NCBI RefSeq assembly: GCF_000331515.1
Contig: NZ_AMZO01000032.1
Coordinates: 1-32,762 of the forward strand
DNA: 32,762 nucleotides
Reading direction: 5' to 3'
Source of the DNA: Photobacterium marinum
Lineage (GTDB): Bacteria; Pseudomonadota; Gammaproteobacteria; Enterobacterales; Vibrionaceae
Below, piece by piece: positions 15,792-25,312 of this stretch. The notes under the pieces are model-generated. The model ran no database searches. It worked only from the letters and a program-made list of their open reading frames with translations, and was not told the origin of the DNA. Each line of letters starts with the position of its first letter. Position 1 is the stretch's first letter. The position numbers were made by a program, and so were the translations under genes.

Positions 15792-17267
15792 ATGAAACAG
15801 CTCCTGTTCCAGCGCCAGTTCAGTCTGAGCTATGAAAACCTCCGCCTGATCCGTCGTTTTTTCAGTGATAAAGCGCAGGCACTACATCTCAATCAGGAGT
15901 TAGTTCAGAACATTAAACTAGTCTGCAGTGAGTACTGCGCCAACCTGCTCGAACATCAAGAACAAACAGCCAGCCAAGTCACCATCAGCTACGGCAAATC
16001 TGACGGGCATTACTTTCTTTCTATTCTCGACAACGGCTCAGCGTGGCAACACCAGACAGAGCAACTCCAATCTGCAGAGCTCCCTGCACAACTAATGGAA
16101 AACGGAATGGGACTCGGCCTTATACAAGCAACCTTCCCGGTGTTTAACTATAAAAGCAGCCGGAACCACAACATAATCACGTTCAGGATCCCGGTCCTAC
16201 AGCACAGAAAACAAATAGTCATTGTCGATGACAGCCAAAGCCAACTGACATTACTTGCCCATTTTCTTGAGCAAGACTACCAATTAGCCCTTTTCAGTAA
16301 AGCCAGTGAAGCGCTGCAATGGCTGGAAAAGAACCACTGTGATTTGGTGCTGACAGATCTGCACATGCCGGACATCAATGGTTTTGATTTCCGGCAGCGG
16401 GTGGCAGCAATCCAACATCATCGGCTGTTACCCTTTATTTTTCTCTCCGCCGATACGGTAAGTGAAACCCTCTACGCAGCCGCCCAATCAGGAATTGATG
16501 ACTTTCTCGCAAAACCTATCAGCAAGGCGCACTTATCCAGTGTGCTAAGCAGGGTGCTTGAGCGCCATCACCACCTACTTACCGCCTTTGAAGAGACACT
16601 GCAACAACAGCTTAATACTCAGTCATATCACAGTGATCTCACAACGATTTCCAACCAGGTTCAGCTGTTAGTTAACCAGGAGCCGTGTATTTCCGGTGAC
16701 TTTATCATGCAACAGAAGCTCAGCGACGGATCGCAACTATTGCTGCTTGGCGATCAAATGGGGCATGGAATCGCAGCAAAAGCCAATGGTGCCATCAGTT
16801 TCGGTTACGTCATGGGTCTGCTGCAAAATCCTGAAACTACCCCCAAACAAGTCTGCCGAGTCCTCAACCAGTACTTTTTTCATGCCACAGAAAAGAGCAA
16901 TTTGATTTGCCTAGTGCTCCTGCATATAAGATCCAATAACGCGCTAACGGTTTACAACGCCGGTATGCCCTGCCCGCTATTTTTTCCTTCACAGCATCAA
17001 CCTTCTAGTAAGCATCAAATAGTCGATACGTCGATGGGTTTACTCGGGTTATTTGACAACTTAGAACCAGCACATTGGCAAACTCCGATATCATCCGGAG
17101 ACAGCCTGCATTGTTTCAGTGACGGACTCGCTGAAACGCCTTTCTGTAAAAGCGAACTTGATGAACTATATCGATTGTCAGCTCAAGAACGGCATCAACA
17201 TTTATGGCAAAGTGCAAAGCAAAATCCAGAAGATGACTGCACATTAGTAACAGTTATCTTCAATTAA
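15792..17267 (+). CDS. sypE: Bifunctional partner-switching regulator: RsbW-like kinase, receiver and PP2C phosphatase (SypE-like)
   Basis: The 491-aa protein has the unusual three-domain order of V. fischeri SypE. Residues 1-135 are an RsbW/HATPase_c serine kinase with the N-box SEYCANLLEH (Glu47, Asn51), LDNG (Asp80) and GMGLGL. Residues 140-258 are a receiver with the acidic pair Asp146-Asp147, phosphoacceptor Asp189 (LTDLHMPD), Ser219 and Lys241. Residues 298-491 are a PP2C/SpoIIE phosphatase with SGDF, GDQMGHG, FSDGL and DDCTLV, so all metal-binding aspartates appear present. It should phosphorylate and dephosphorylate the SypA-like STAS protein at Ser53 according to the receiver state. 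It starts 46 bp after the sypD-like gene with AAGGGA ahead of the ATG. Confidence 0.88.
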   Translation: MKQLLFQRQFSLSYENLRLIRRFFSDKAQALHLNQELVQNIKLVCSEYCANLLEHQEQTASQVTISYGKSDGHYFLSILDNGSAWQHQTEQLQSAELPAQLMENGMGLGLIQATFPVFNYKSSRNHNIITFRIPVLQHRKQIVIVDDSQSQLTLLAHFLEQDYQLALFSKASEALQWLEKNHCDLVLTDLHMPDINGFDFRQRVAAIQHHRLLPFIFLSADTVSETLYAAAQSGIDDFLAKPISKAHLSSVLSRVLERHHHLLTAFEETLQQQLNTQSYHSDLTTISNQVQLLVNQEPCISGDFIMQQKLSDGSQLLLLGDQMGHGIAAKANGAISFGYVMGLLQNPETTPKQVCRVLNQYFFHATEKSNLICLVLLHIRSNNALTVYNAGMPCPLFFPSQHQPSSKHQIVDTSMGLLGLFDNLEPAHWQTPISSGDSLHCFSDGLAETPFCKSELDELYRLSAQERHQHLWQSAKQNPEDDCTLVTVIFN

Positions 17268-17275
17268 CGTCAATT

Positions 17276-18259
17276 TCACGAAAGTAAATAAATGCGTGAC
17301 AACTGAGCCCAACGACTTTCTCCGCTATACTGCTCAATAATCCGTTGCTGCAACTCATACGACTTTTCCATCCACGCTTTCTTGTTAAGAGAACCCATCT
17401 CATTAATTAACAAAGAAAGTCGCTGCCATTGCGATTCGTTTACCAAGCAATCATCAGAAAGTAATTCAGGTAAATCACCAACTCTGGTAGCCAGAACAAT
17501 AACTCCATTGGCCATTGCTTCGAGTGCAGCCATAGGCAAGCCTTCCGCCCTAGACGGAATCAGCAATATATCTAGGCATTGCCAATGGGGATCCATTGAA
17601 GTAACAGCACCATGCCATTCTAATGCAGGCTCATCAGAGACTAAGTTCGCTAAATCTCCGTCACCGAAAACATGAAACTGACACTGCCGGTGTTCCCGGC
17701 TGAGAGTAACAAAACGATCGATACCCTTTTCCATGCTCAAACGACCAACAAAACCAACCTGCAAAGTTGAATGACGTTTTTTGGCAGACAACGGTGATTT
17801 GCTGAGAACAAAATTGCGCAGCAATTCGCAACGAAATGGCTGACGCTTCAGAATAGGCAAACTCACCGCCAAGTTATAAGAGAGAAAAGCAGTATAAGCA
17901 TTCAGTCTTTCATAAAAAGCCAACCTGCCTGTTAATGACTCTCCGGCGTGGAAACTGGAAATTAAACGGAAAGGTGCAAGTAAGCGATAAAAACGTGCCA
18001 TGATCGATGCTTTATAGCCATGAGCATGTACGACGTCATCTTGAGAAAGCGAGCGAAAGAAGCGGATAGATGGTGAGTCAGATAAGAAACGGAACGGAAT
18101 ATGATTGTCAGTTAACTGCTGATATTGTGGATGGCCGGGGTAACGGCGAAAGTAAACGACCTCAACTTCAACATCCCGAGACTGAATGAGCAAAGCAAGC
18201 TGCTGAATATGGCTTTCTATCCCACCAAATCCAGAGCTGTCGACAAACAGATACACCAT
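17276..18259 (-). CDS. GT4 glycosyltransferase, convergent with sypE
   Basis: Predicted retaining glycosyltransferase of 327 aa. The acceptor loop SSGFGGIESHIQQLA, VHAHGYKA, VGFVGRLSMEKGIDRF and IPSRAEGLPMAALEAMANG with an intact E-x7-E mark the GT4 family. It is the only gene on the right side of the locus on the minus strand, ending 8 bp from the sypE-like stop with no terminator hairpin between them. It starts 43 bp downstream of the rplQ terminator with AGGAAGAG before the ATG. It may correspond to V. fischeri SypH or SypI, which are otherwise missing. The sugar is unknown. Confidence 0.8.
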   Translation of the reverse strand: MVYLFVDSSGFGGIESHIQQLALLIQSRDVEVEVVYFRRYPGHPQYQQLTDNHIPFRFLSDSPSIRFFRSLSQDDVVHAHGYKASIMARFYRLLAPFRLISSFHAGESLTGRLAFYERLNAYTAFLSYNLAVSLPILKRQPFRCELLRNFVLSKSPLSAKKRHSTLQVGFVGRLSMEKGIDRFVTLSREHRQCQFHVFGDGDLANLVSDEPALEWHGAVTSMDPHWQCLDILLIPSRAEGLPMAALEAMANGVIVLATRVGDLPELLSDDCLVNESQWQRLSLLINEMGSLNKKAWMEKSYELQQRIIEQYSGESRWAQLSRIYLLS

Positions 18260-18299
18260 AGCACTCTTCCTGATATCAGACTGATTTCAGAAGAGCTGA

Positions 18300-18316
18300 T
18301 GCAAAAAAAAAGCCGA
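18300..18316 (-). promoter_or_regulatory. Possible sigma-54-like element inside the rplQ terminator
   Basis: The minus strand reads TCGGC, nine T and GCA: GG-N10-GC spacing with TTGCA in the -12 half but four mismatches in the -24 region. The T-run is also the terminator U-tract, so the match may be accidental. It would start transcription near 18289, 30 nt before the GT4 gene. Confidence 0.2.
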
Positions 18317-18339
18317 GTCTATGACCCGGCTTCTTTTTT
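18303..18339 (-). terminator. Terminator of the alpha operon (after rplQ)
   Basis: On the minus strand AAGCCGGGTC (18323-18332) pairs with GACTCGGCTT (18310-18319) across a loop of three bases, with one G-T pair, followed by nine T. On the plus strand a T-run also follows, so it may act in both directions and shield the ribosomal genes from the polysaccharide locus. Confidence 0.85.
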
Positions 18340-18356
18340 ATTTAACGCGCTATTGC

Positions 18357-18743
18357 TTATTCAGCAGCAGCTTCTTCCTGAGCTTCAGGACGGTCTACTA
18401 GCTCGATGTAAGCCATAGGGGCTTTATCGCCAGCACGGAAACCGCATTTCATGATGCGAGTGTAACCGCCTGGACGCTGAGCAAAACGTGGACCAAGTTC
18501 GTTAAATAGTTTCGCAACAACTTCGTTGTCACGAGTACGTGCGAATGCTAGACGACGGTTAGCAACACTGTCAGTCTTAGCTAGGGTAATCAATGGCTCA
18601 ATTACGCGACGCAGCTCTTTTGCCTTAGGCAGGGTAGTCTTGATAAGCTCGTGACGTACCAGAGAGCCAGCCATGTTGCTGAACATCGCTTTGCGATGGC
18701 TGCTGTTGCGGTTGAGTTGACGACCACTCTTACGATGGCGCAT
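18357..18743 (-). CDS. rplQ: 50S ribosomal protein L17
   Basis: L17 of 128 aa, close to the E. coli length, starting with the family signature [17 protein letters not shown]. It lies near the polypeptide exit tunnel on the large subunit. The C-terminus is extended by an acidic, Ala-rich tail (AQEEAAAE). It is the last gene of the alpha operon, 33 bp after rpoA, and is followed directly by the terminator. No oddities beyond the tail. Confidence 0.97.
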   Translation of the reverse strand: MRHRKSGRQLNRNSSHRKAMFSNMAGSLVRHELIKTTLPKAKELRRVIEPLITLAKTDSVANRRLAFARTRDNEVVAKLFNELGPRFAQRPGGYTRIMKCGFRAGDKAPMAYIELVDRPEAQEEAAAE

Positions 18744-18776
18744 GACCTAATCCTTCTAACTAGATATCAGTAACTA

Positions 18777-19766
18777 TTAATCTTCAGCAATTGATGCTGG
18801 CGGCCAGTTTTCTAGGCGCATACCTAGAGACAGACCACGTGAAGCCAGCACGTCTTTGATTTCTGTCAAAGACTTCTTACCAAGGTTTGGAGTCTTAAGA
18901 AGCTCAACCTCAGTACGCTGAACAAGATCACCGATGTAGTGGATCGCTTCTGCTTTCAGACAGTTAGCAGAGCGAACAGTTAGTTCAAGATCGTCTACAG
19001 GACGCAGTAGGATCGGATCGAACTCCGGCTTCTCTTCTTTCTCTTCAGGAACTCGCACATCACGTAGATCTACGAATGCATCCAGCTGCTCAGCCAAGAT
19101 AGTAGCTGCACGACGGATAGCTTCCTCAGGATCAAGAGTACCGTTTGTCTCCATATCGATAACAAGCTTGTCAAGGTCAGTACGTTGTTCAACACGTGCT
19201 GCTTCAACAGCGTAAGCGATACGGTCAACTGGGCTGTAAGTTGCATCAACTAGCAGACGACCAATTGGGCGCTCATCTTCTTCAGTATGAATACGAGCAG
19301 ACGATGGTACATAGCCACGACCACGTTCTACCTTGATGCGCATGCTGATGTCAGCATTGTCATCAGTTAGGTGGCAGATTACGTGTTCTGGGTTCGCAAT
19401 CTCAACATCACCGTCGTGGGTGATGTCACCTGCAACAACAGGGCCTGCACCAGATTTATTCAGAGTAAGGATTACTTCATCTTTACCTTCAACCTTAACG
19501 GCCAGGCCCTTAAGGTTCAGAAGGATCTCAAGAATATCTTCCTGTACTCCTTCTTTGGTGCTGTACTCGTGTAACACACCATCGATTTCCACTTCAGTTA
19601 CGGCACAACCCGGCATTGAAGATAGAAGAATACGACGTAGAGCGTTACCTAGGGTGTGGCCAAAACCACGCTCTAGCGGCTCAAGAGTTACTTTTGCGTG
19701 CGTCGTGCTGATTTGTTCGATATCAACAAGACGTGGCTTAAGAAATTCTGTTACAGAACCCTGCAT
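18777..19766 (-). CDS. rpoA: RNA polymerase alpha subunit
   Basis: Alpha subunit of 329 aa, the same length as E. coli. The N-terminal dimerisation domain (about 1-235) contains [31 protein letters not shown] flexible linker rich in Glu and Lys ([13 protein letters not shown]) leads to the C-terminal domain with [19 protein letters not shown], where Arg265, the UP-element contact, is kept. The ending [12 protein letters not shown] is typical of Vibrionaceae. It is co-transcribed with rpsD and rplQ in the alpha operon. The AT-rich tract upstream of the rRNA promoter at the left edge is the kind of site its C-terminal domain binds. Confidence 0.98.
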   Translation of the reverse strand: MQGSVTEFLKPRLVDIEQISTTHAKVTLEPLERGFGHTLGNALRRILLSSMPGCAVTEVEIDGVLHEYSTKEGVQEDILEILLNLKGLAVKVEGKDEVILTLNKSGAGPVVAGDITHDGDVEIANPEHVICHLTDDNADISMRIKVERGRGYVPSSARIHTEEDERPIGRLLVDATYSPVDRIAYAVEAARVEQRTDLDKLVIDMETNGTLDPEEAIRRAATILAEQLDAFVDLRDVRVPEEKEEKPEFDPILLRPVDDLELTVRSANCLKAEAIHYIGDLVQRTEVELLKTPNLGKKSLTEIKDVLASRGLSLGMRLENWPPASIAED

Positions 19767-19789
19767 TGTGTCCTCTCTTAACTATAGCC

Positions 19790-20410
19790 TTACTTAGAGT
19801 AAAGCTCGACGATCAGGTGTTCGTTGATGTCGGCAGACAAATCAGAACGTTCAGGAAGACGCTTAAAAGTACCTTCCATCTTGTTTGTGTCTACTTCGAC
19901 CCAAGTCGGTAGTTCACGCTGAGTAGCAACTTCTAGAGCTGCCTTGATGCGTGCTTGGTTCTTAGCTTTCTCGCGAATGCTAACAACGTCGTTAGCCGCT
20001 ACCTTGAAAGAAGGAACGTTTACGACTTGACCGTTAACTAGGATCGCTTTGTGGCTTACCAGCTGACGTGCTTCTGCGCGAGTTGCGCCAAAGCCCATGC
20101 GGTAAACTACGTTATCTAGACGACCTTCCAGAAGCTGAAGCAGGTTTTCACCTGTGTTGCCCTTGATGCGAGCAGCTTCTTTGTAGTAGTTACGGAATTG
20201 TTTCTCTAGAACGCCGTAAGTACGACGAACTTTTTGCTTCTCACGAAGCTGAACGCCATAGTCAGATAGACGACCGCGACGAGCGCCGTGTACACCTGGT
20301 GCGTTATCAATTTTACACTTGGTATCAATCGCGCGTACACCAGACTTAAGGAATAAGTCAGTGCCTTCACGACGGCTAAGCTTCAGCTTAGGACCCAAAT
20401 ATCTTGCCAT
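19790..20410 (-). CDS. rpsD: 30S ribosomal protein S4
   Basis: S4 of 206 aa, same size as E. coli. It binds 16S rRNA early in assembly. The N-terminus ([18 protein letters not shown]) has the zinc-free form, and the S4 RNA-binding domain lies around 96-156 ([20 protein letters not shown]). In gammaproteobacteria S4 represses its own operon by binding a pseudoknot around the rpsM start, and that leader is recognisable here at 21204-21290. The downstream gene is rpoA. Confidence 0.98.
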   Translation of the reverse strand: MARYLGPKLKLSRREGTDLFLKSGVRAIDTKCKIDNAPGVHGARRGRLSDYGVQLREKQKVRRTYGVLEKQFRNYYKEAARIKGNTGENLLQLLEGRLDNVVYRMGFGATRAEARQLVSHKAILVNGQVVNVPSFKVAANDVVSIREKAKNQARIKAALEVATQRELPTWVEVDTNKMEGTFKRLPERSDLSADINEHLIVELYSK

Positions 20411-20437
20411 GTTCTTTCTCCAGTTTTCCTAAAAACG

Positions 20438-20833
<396 letters not shown>

Positions 20834-20846
20834 CTACCTTATCCGA

Positions 20847-21203
20847 TTATTTTTTGATCGGCTTGCGCGGACCCTTACGGGTACGTGCGTTGGTTTTAGT
20901 ACGCTGTCCACGTAGTGGTAGACTGCGACGATGACGAAGACCACGGTAACAGCCAAGGTCCATTAGACGCTTGATGTTCATTGATACTTCACGACGTAGA
21001 TCACCTTCTACAGTGTACTTAGCTACACCATCACGCAGTAGATCGATCTGCTCTTCAGTCAGTTCACTGATCTTAACATTTTCAGCAATACCCGCTTCAG
21101 CTAGGATAGCTTTTGAACGAGTCTTACCAATGCCGTAGATCGCAGTAAGAGCGATTACAGAATGTTTCTGATCAGGAATGTTAATGCCTGCAATACGGGC
21201 CAC
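20847..21203 (-). CDS. rpsM: 30S ribosomal protein S13 (GTG start)
   Basis: S13 of 118 aa, on the head of the 30S subunit in contact with L5 and the P-site tRNA. Sequence [19 protein letters not shown] and the basic tail [12 protein letters not shown] are typical. The start codon is GTG, with AGGAGTG ahead, just as in E. coli where S4 controls initiation at this codon. It is the first gene of the alpha operon, so repression here would spread to rpsK, rpsD, rpoA and rplQ. Confidence 0.97.
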   Translation of the reverse strand: MARIAGINIPDQKHSVIALTAIYGIGKTRSKAILAEAGIAENVKISELTEEQIDLLRDGVAKYTVEGDLRREVSMNIKRLMDLGCYRGLRHRRSLPLRGQRTKTNARTRKGPRKPIKK

Positions 21204-21290
21204 TATTCACTCCTAGTACTTTTCAAGAATAACCGCTGCAGAGCCCGTTTAGGATACGCAGCGGTGGAACAATTCTTTTGCACACACAAA
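21204..21290 (-). promoter_or_regulatory. Alpha operon leader (S4-binding pseudoknot type)
   Basis: The minus strand contains CCGCTGC-GTATCC-TAAACGGGCT-CT-GCAGCGG and then AGGAGTG before the GTG of rpsM. The core GTATCC..AAACGGGCT and the flanking stem correspond to the E. coli alpha leader bound by S4. The outer stem differs in sequence (CCGCTGC/GCAGCGG) while keeping pairing, which supports a conserved structure. Confidence 0.75.
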
Positions 21291-21295
21291 AGATT

Positions 21296-21316
21296 GGTTG
21301 GCTAATTTAGCCAACC
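21296..21316 (-). terminator. Hairpin at the end of the spc operon
   Basis: A near-perfect inverted repeat, GGTTGGCTA-AAT-TAGCCAACC on the minus strand, is followed by AATCTTTTG. The stem is strong but the T-run is short, so it may be only a partial terminator after rpmJ, or a processing or protection hairpin between the spc and alpha units. Confidence 0.55.
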
Positions 21317-21332
21317 TACCTTCAATTTGCAA
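21304..21332 (-). promoter_or_regulatory. Possible alpha operon promoter
   Basis: On the minus strand TTGCAA (21327-21332) is 17 bp from TAAATT (21304-21309), each matching 4 of 6 consensus bases. The -10 lies within the hairpin at 21296-21316. It is in the right place to transcribe the S4 leader and rpsM. Confidence 0.35.
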
Positions 21333-21348
21333 GAAATATTTCTGCTAA

Positions 21349-21462
21349 TTAGCCTTGGCGCTGTTTGTGCTTTGGCTCACTGCAAATTACACGCACAACA
21401 CCGTTGCGCTTGATAACTTTACAGTTACGGCAGATTTTCTTAACGGAAGCACGAACTTTCAT
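21349..21462 (-). CDS. rpmJ: 50S ribosomal protein L36
   Basis: A 37-aa protein beginning [14 protein letters not shown], the smallest large-subunit protein. The zinc ribbon is intact (Cys11, Cys14, Cys27, His32), so this is the zinc-binding form. It follows secY by 29 bp and is the last gene of the spc operon. The start ATG is preceded by GGAGTTTAGCA. Confidence 0.95.
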
Positions 21463-21491
21463 TGCTAAACTCCGTAAATGGATAACCAGTC

Positions 21492-22817
21492 TTAACGGCC
21501 ATGGCCTTTAAGATTAGCCTTTTTCAAAACAGACTCATATTGTTGAGACATCAAGTGTGTCTGAACTTGAGCCATGAAGTCCATGATAACTACAACTACG
21601 ATAAGTAGTGATGTACCGCCAAAGTAAAAGCGGACATTCCATGCAATCATCATAAACTCGGGGATCAGACAGATAAAGGTAATGTACAGAGCGCCTGCCA
21701 GTGTCAGACGAGTCATCACTTTATCTATGTATTTTGCAGTCTGCTCACCCGGGCGAATACCAGGTACGAACGCACCAGACTTCTTCAGGTTATCAGCTGT
21801 CTCGCGAGGGTTAAACACCAACGCGGTATAGAAGAAACAGAAGAAAATAATCGCAGCAGCATAAAGCATCACATAAAGTGGCTGACCTGGGCTTAATGCC
21901 AGTGAAATATCACTTAGCCAGCCTAGGTTTTCATTCTGACCGAACCACTGAGCCAGTGTACCCGGGAACAGAATAATGCTTGATGCAAAAATCGCTGGAA
22001 TAACGCCTGCCATGTTGAGTTTCAACGGCAGATGAGTGCTCTGTGCAGCAAAGACACGACGGCCCTGCTGACGCTTCGCATAGTTAACGACGATACGACG
22101 CTGACCACGCTCTACGAACACTACGAAGTAAATTACAGCGAAAGAAATAACTGCAATTAACAGTAGAAGAAGTACGTGCAATTCACCTTGACGTGCCTGC
22201 TCTACGGTCTGTCCAATAGCCGGTGGCAAACCAGCAACGATACCGGTGAAGATAATCATCGATATACCGTTACCAATGCCTCGCTCGGTAATTTGCTCAC
22301 CCAACCACATTAGGAACATGGTACCGGTAACCAAACTAACAACCGCGACAAAGTAAAATCCTAGACCTGGATTTACAACCAGACCTGGGATCATACTAGG
22401 TAACCCCGTTGCAATACCAATTGCTTGGAAGGTTGCCAAAACAAGCGTGCCGTAGCGGGTATACTGGCTAATCTTACGACGGCCAGACTCCCCTTCCTTT
22501 TTCAACTCAGCTAACGCCGGATGAACAACCGTCAGCAGCTGGACAATAATCGATGCCGAAATGTACGGCATGATACCCAGCGCCAAGATGGAAGCACGCT
22601 CAAGTGCACCACCAGAGAACATGTTAAACAGTTCAATGACGGTGCCCTTTTGCTGTTCGAACAGATCGGCAAGTACAGCAGCGTCAATACCAGGAATAGG
22701 CACAAAAGAGCCTGCGCGGAAAATTAAGATAGCACCTATTAGAAATAGCAGGCGAGTCTTAAGCTCTGCTAGGCCACCTTGTGCACTACGAAAATCTTGT
22801 CCTGGTTGTTTAGCCAT
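21492..22817 (-). CDS. secY: Protein translocase subunit SecY
   Basis: Channel subunit of the SecYEG translocon, 441 aa with ten membrane helices expected. Clear family stretches are [14 protein letters not shown] in the first helix, [27 protein letters not shown] (the plug region), and the cytoplasmic loops with [18 protein letters not shown] and [23 protein letters not shown] that contact SecA and the ribosome. As usual it is in the spc operon between rplO and rpmJ. It will serve secretion of the envelope proteins of the polysaccharide locus too. Confidence 0.98.
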
Positions 22818-22839
22818 CTGTACCTCATCCTCGAGTTAA

Positions 22840-23274
22840 TTATTCCTCGATTTTACCGCCTGCAGCTTCGATAGCAGCTTTTGCGCCTTTAGTCACGCGT
22901 AGGCCTTTAACTGTTACAGCGCGAGCGATTTCACCAGAAAGTACAACTTTCGCGAACTCGATGTTCTTAGTGATAATGTTCGCAGCCTTCAGTGTTTCTA
23001 GGCTTACTACGTCACCTTCAACTTTCGCTAGCTCAGCTAGACGAACTTCAGCTGTTACCAGGCTCTTACGAGAAGTAAAACCGAATTTTGGTAGACGCTG
23101 TTTCAAAGGCATTTGACCGCCTTCGAAGCCTGGACGTACAGAACCACCTGAACGTGATTTCTGACCTTTGTGACCACGGCCACAAGTTTTACCCAGACCT
23201 GAACCGATACCACGGCCTACGCGCTTCGAAGAAGGCTTAGAACCAGCAGCCGGAGATAGAGTATTCAAACGCAT
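22840..23274 (-). CDS. rplO: 50S ribosomal protein L15
   Basis: L15 of 144 aa, matching E. coli in length. The glycine-rich N-terminal part ([22 protein letters not shown]) threads into 23S rRNA, and the C-terminal part forms the globular domain ([20 protein letters not shown]). It binds late in large-subunit assembly. It lies between rpmD and secY in the spc operon, 22 bp ahead of secY. Confidence 0.97.
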   Translation of the reverse strand: MRLNTLSPAAGSKPSSKRVGRGIGSGLGKTCGRGHKGQKSRSGGSVRPGFEGGQMPLKQRLPKFGFTSRKSLVTAEVRLAELAKVEGDVVSLETLKAANIITKNIEFAKVVLSGEIARAVTVKGLRVTKGAKAAIEAAGGKIEE

Positions 23275-23279
23275 TCTGA

Positions 23280-23459
23280 TTACTCCTCAACTTTAACCAT
23301 GTAGATAACCTTGTTGATCATACCGCGTACGCACGGTGTATCTTCAAGTTCTACAGTGTGGTTGATGCGACGAAGGCCTAGGCCACGCAAAGTAGCTTTG
23401 TGCTTCGGCAGACGACCGATTGAGCTCTTAGTCTGCGTTACTTTAATAGTCTTTGCCAT
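23280..23459 (-). CDS. rpmD: 50S ribosomal protein L30
   Basis: A 59-aa L30 protein starting [20 protein letters not shown] and containing [19 protein letters not shown]. The length is normal. It sits in the usual place between rpsE (5 bp upstream) and rplO (5 bp downstream), so translation is tightly coupled. Confidence 0.96.
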   Translation of the reverse strand: MAKTIKVTQTKSSIGRLPKHKATLRGLGLRRINHTVELEDTPCVRGMINKVIYMVKVEE

Positions 23460-23464
23460 GTCGA

Positions 23465-23962
23465 TTACTCCAGAATTTCTTTAACAGAAAGACCACGCTT
23501 CGCAGCGATCATTTCTGGAGAGTTCATGCCACTCAAACCGTCAATAGTCGCGCGAACGATGTTGATTGGGTTTGTAGAGCCGTATGCTTTCGCTAGAACG
23601 TTGCGAACACCCGCAACTTCTAGAACCGCACGCATTGCACCACCGGCGATGATACCAGTACCTTCTGATGCAGGCTGCATGTACACTTTAGAACCAGTGT
23701 GGCGGCCTTTAACAGCGTGGTGAAGAGTACCGTCGTTTAGTGCAACAGTAACCATGTTACGACGTGCTTTTTCCATCGCTTTCTGGATCGCAGCAGGAAC
23801 TTCACGTGCCTTACCGTAACCGAAACCAACGCGACCGTTACCGTCACCAACTACAGTTAGTGCAGTAAAGCTGAAAATACGACCACCTTTAACCGTCTTA
23901 GATACACGGTTAACAGCGATCAGCTTTTCATGCAAATCTGATTGAGTTTTTTCGTTAGCCAT
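23465..23962 (-). CDS. rpsE: 30S ribosomal protein S5
   Basis: S5 of 165 aa (E. coli 167). The double-stranded RNA-binding domain shows [36 protein letters not shown], the loop where ram and spectinomycin-resistance changes arise in E. coli. The C-terminal domain has [19 protein letters not shown]. It lies 12 bp after rplR in the spc operon. Confidence 0.97.
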   Translation of the reverse strand: MANEKTQSDLHEKLIAVNRVSKTVKGGRIFSFTALTVVGDGNGRVGFGYGKAREVPAAIQKAMEKARRNMVTVALNDGTLHHAVKGRHTGSKVYMQPASEGTGIIAGGAMRAVLEVAGVRNVLAKAYGSTNPINIVRATIDGLSGMNSPEMIAAKRGLSVKEILE

Positions 23963-23974
23963 CTTCCGCCTACC

Positions 23975-24328
23975 TTAGAATTTCAGACCAGCTTCACGAG
24001 CAGCTTCTGCTAGTGCAGCTACACGGCCGTGGTATTGGAAACCAGAACGATCGAATGCAACGTTAGAGATGCCTTTTTCAATCGCGCGCTCAGCAATAGC
24101 TTTACCTACAACTGCAGCAGCGTCTTTGTTACCGGTGCTCTTAACTTGCTCACGGATCGCTTTTTCTACAGTAGAAGCGGCTGCGATTACTTCAGAACCG
24201 TTTGGTGCGATAACCTGAGCGTACACATGACGTGGAGTACGGTGTACAACTAGGCGAGTTGCACCCAGTTCAGCAATCTTACGACGTGCACGGGTCGCAC
24301 GACGGATACGAGATGCTTTCTTATCCAT
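23975..24328 (-). CDS. rplR: 50S ribosomal protein L18
   Basis: L18 of 117 aa, the 5S rRNA-binding protein that with L5 forms the central protuberance. The basic N-terminus ([17 protein letters not shown]) and the core [15 protein letters not shown] and [26 protein letters not shown] are typical. It is the usual gene between rplF and rpsE. Confidence 0.97.
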   Translation of the reverse strand: MDKKASRIRRATRARRKIAELGATRLVVHRTPRHVYAQVIAPNGSEVIAAASTVEKAIREQVKSTGNKDAAAVVGKAIAERAIEKGISNVAFDRSGFQYHGRVAALAEAAREAGLKF

Positions 24329-24337
24329 AGTGTTACC

Positions 24338-24871
24338 TTACTTCTTCTTAGCTTCTTTAGTACGCACAACTTCGTCTGCGTAACGAACACCTTTACCTTT
24401 GTAAGGCTCAGGGCGACGGTAAGCGCGAATATCAGCAGCAACCTGACCCACAAGCTGCTTATCAGTACCAGTTAGTACGATTTCAGTTTGTGAAGGACAT
24501 TCAGCTTTGATACCTGCTGGCAGTTCGTGCTCAACTGGGTGCGAGAAGCCCAGAGTAAGTGCTACAGCGTTGCCTTTGATAGCAGCACGGTAACCTACAC
24601 CCTTAAGAACTAGCTTCTTAGTGTAGCCTTCAGTAACACCAACAACCATGTTGTTAACTAGTGCACGAGCAGTACCTGCTTGTGCCCAAGCTTTTTCGAA
24701 ACCTTCGCGAGGACCGAAAGTGATTGCGTTCTCTTCCTGGGAAAGAACTACTGCTTCGTTGATAACGCGAACTAGTTCGCCTTTACCACCTTTAACAGTG
24801 ATTTCCTGACCGTTAAGTTTAACTTCTACGCCGGCAGGAATAACTACAGGTGCTTTTGCAACACGAGACAT
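24338..24871 (-). CDS. rplF: 50S ribosomal protein L6
   Basis: L6 of 177 aa, near the factor-binding site below the L7/L12 stalk. Family stretches include [21 protein letters not shown] and, in the C-terminal half, [28 protein letters not shown]. Length is as in E. coli. It lies 12 bp after rpsH. Confidence 0.97.
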   Translation of the reverse strand: MSRVAKAPVVIPAGVEVKLNGQEITVKGGKGELVRVINEAVVLSQEENAITFGPREGFEKAWAQAGTARALVNNMVVGVTEGYTKKLVLKGVGYRAAIKGNAVALTLGFSHPVEHELPAGIKAECPSQTEIVLTGTDKQLVGQVAADIRAYRRPEPYKGKGVRYADEVVRTKEAKKK

Positions 24872-24883
24872 TTCCTACTCCTA

Positions 24884-25276
24884 TTATGCTACGTAGCAGA
24901 TAATCTCACCGCCAAGACCCGCTTTGCGAGCAGCGCGGTCGGTCATAAGACCCTTGGAAGTGGATACAACAGCAATACCCAGACCGCCCATCACTGATGG
25001 TAGAGCATCTTTTTTCTTGTAGATGCGCAGACCTGGACGTGATACACGTTGGATTTGCTCGATAACTGGGTTAGCTTCGAAGTACTTAAGAGTAACTTCT
25101 AGCTCAGGCTTAACTTCACCAGATACAGTGTAGTCAGCCACGAAACCTTCTTCTTTAAGCAGTGCAGCGATTGCAACTTTTAGCTTAGAAGATGGCATTT
25201 TAACAGCAACTTTTTTCGCTGCCTGACCGTTACGAATGCGGGTCAGCATATCCGAAATCGGATCTTGCATGCTCAT
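24884..25276 (-). CDS. rpsH: 30S ribosomal protein S8
   Basis: S8 of 130 aa, a primary binder of the central domain of 16S rRNA. It begins [20 protein letters not shown] and ends [22 protein letters not shown], both family hallmarks. In E. coli S8 represses the spc operon by binding the rplE start region. I did not find a clear copy of that binding site before rplE here. Confidence 0.97.
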   Translation of the reverse strand: MSMQDPISDMLTRIRNGQAAKKVAVKMPSSKLKVAIAALLKEEGFVADYTVSGEVKPELEVTLKYFEANPVIEQIQRVSRPGLRIYKKKDALPSVMGGLGIAVVSTSKGLMTDRAARKAGLGGEIICYVA

Positions 25277-25312
25277 AAGTCAATTACTCCGTGATTCTTA
25301 ATTGGTAAAAAA

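Noticed and set aside
17268..17275. Terminator between the convergent sypE-like and GT4 genes
   Set aside because: The gap is 8 bp and no stable hairpin with a T-run is visible around it.
1346..18259. Colanic acid or Vibrio vps cluster
   Set aside because: The STAS protein and the kinase-receiver-PP2C protein are not part of those clusters as I know them but are hallmarks of syp.
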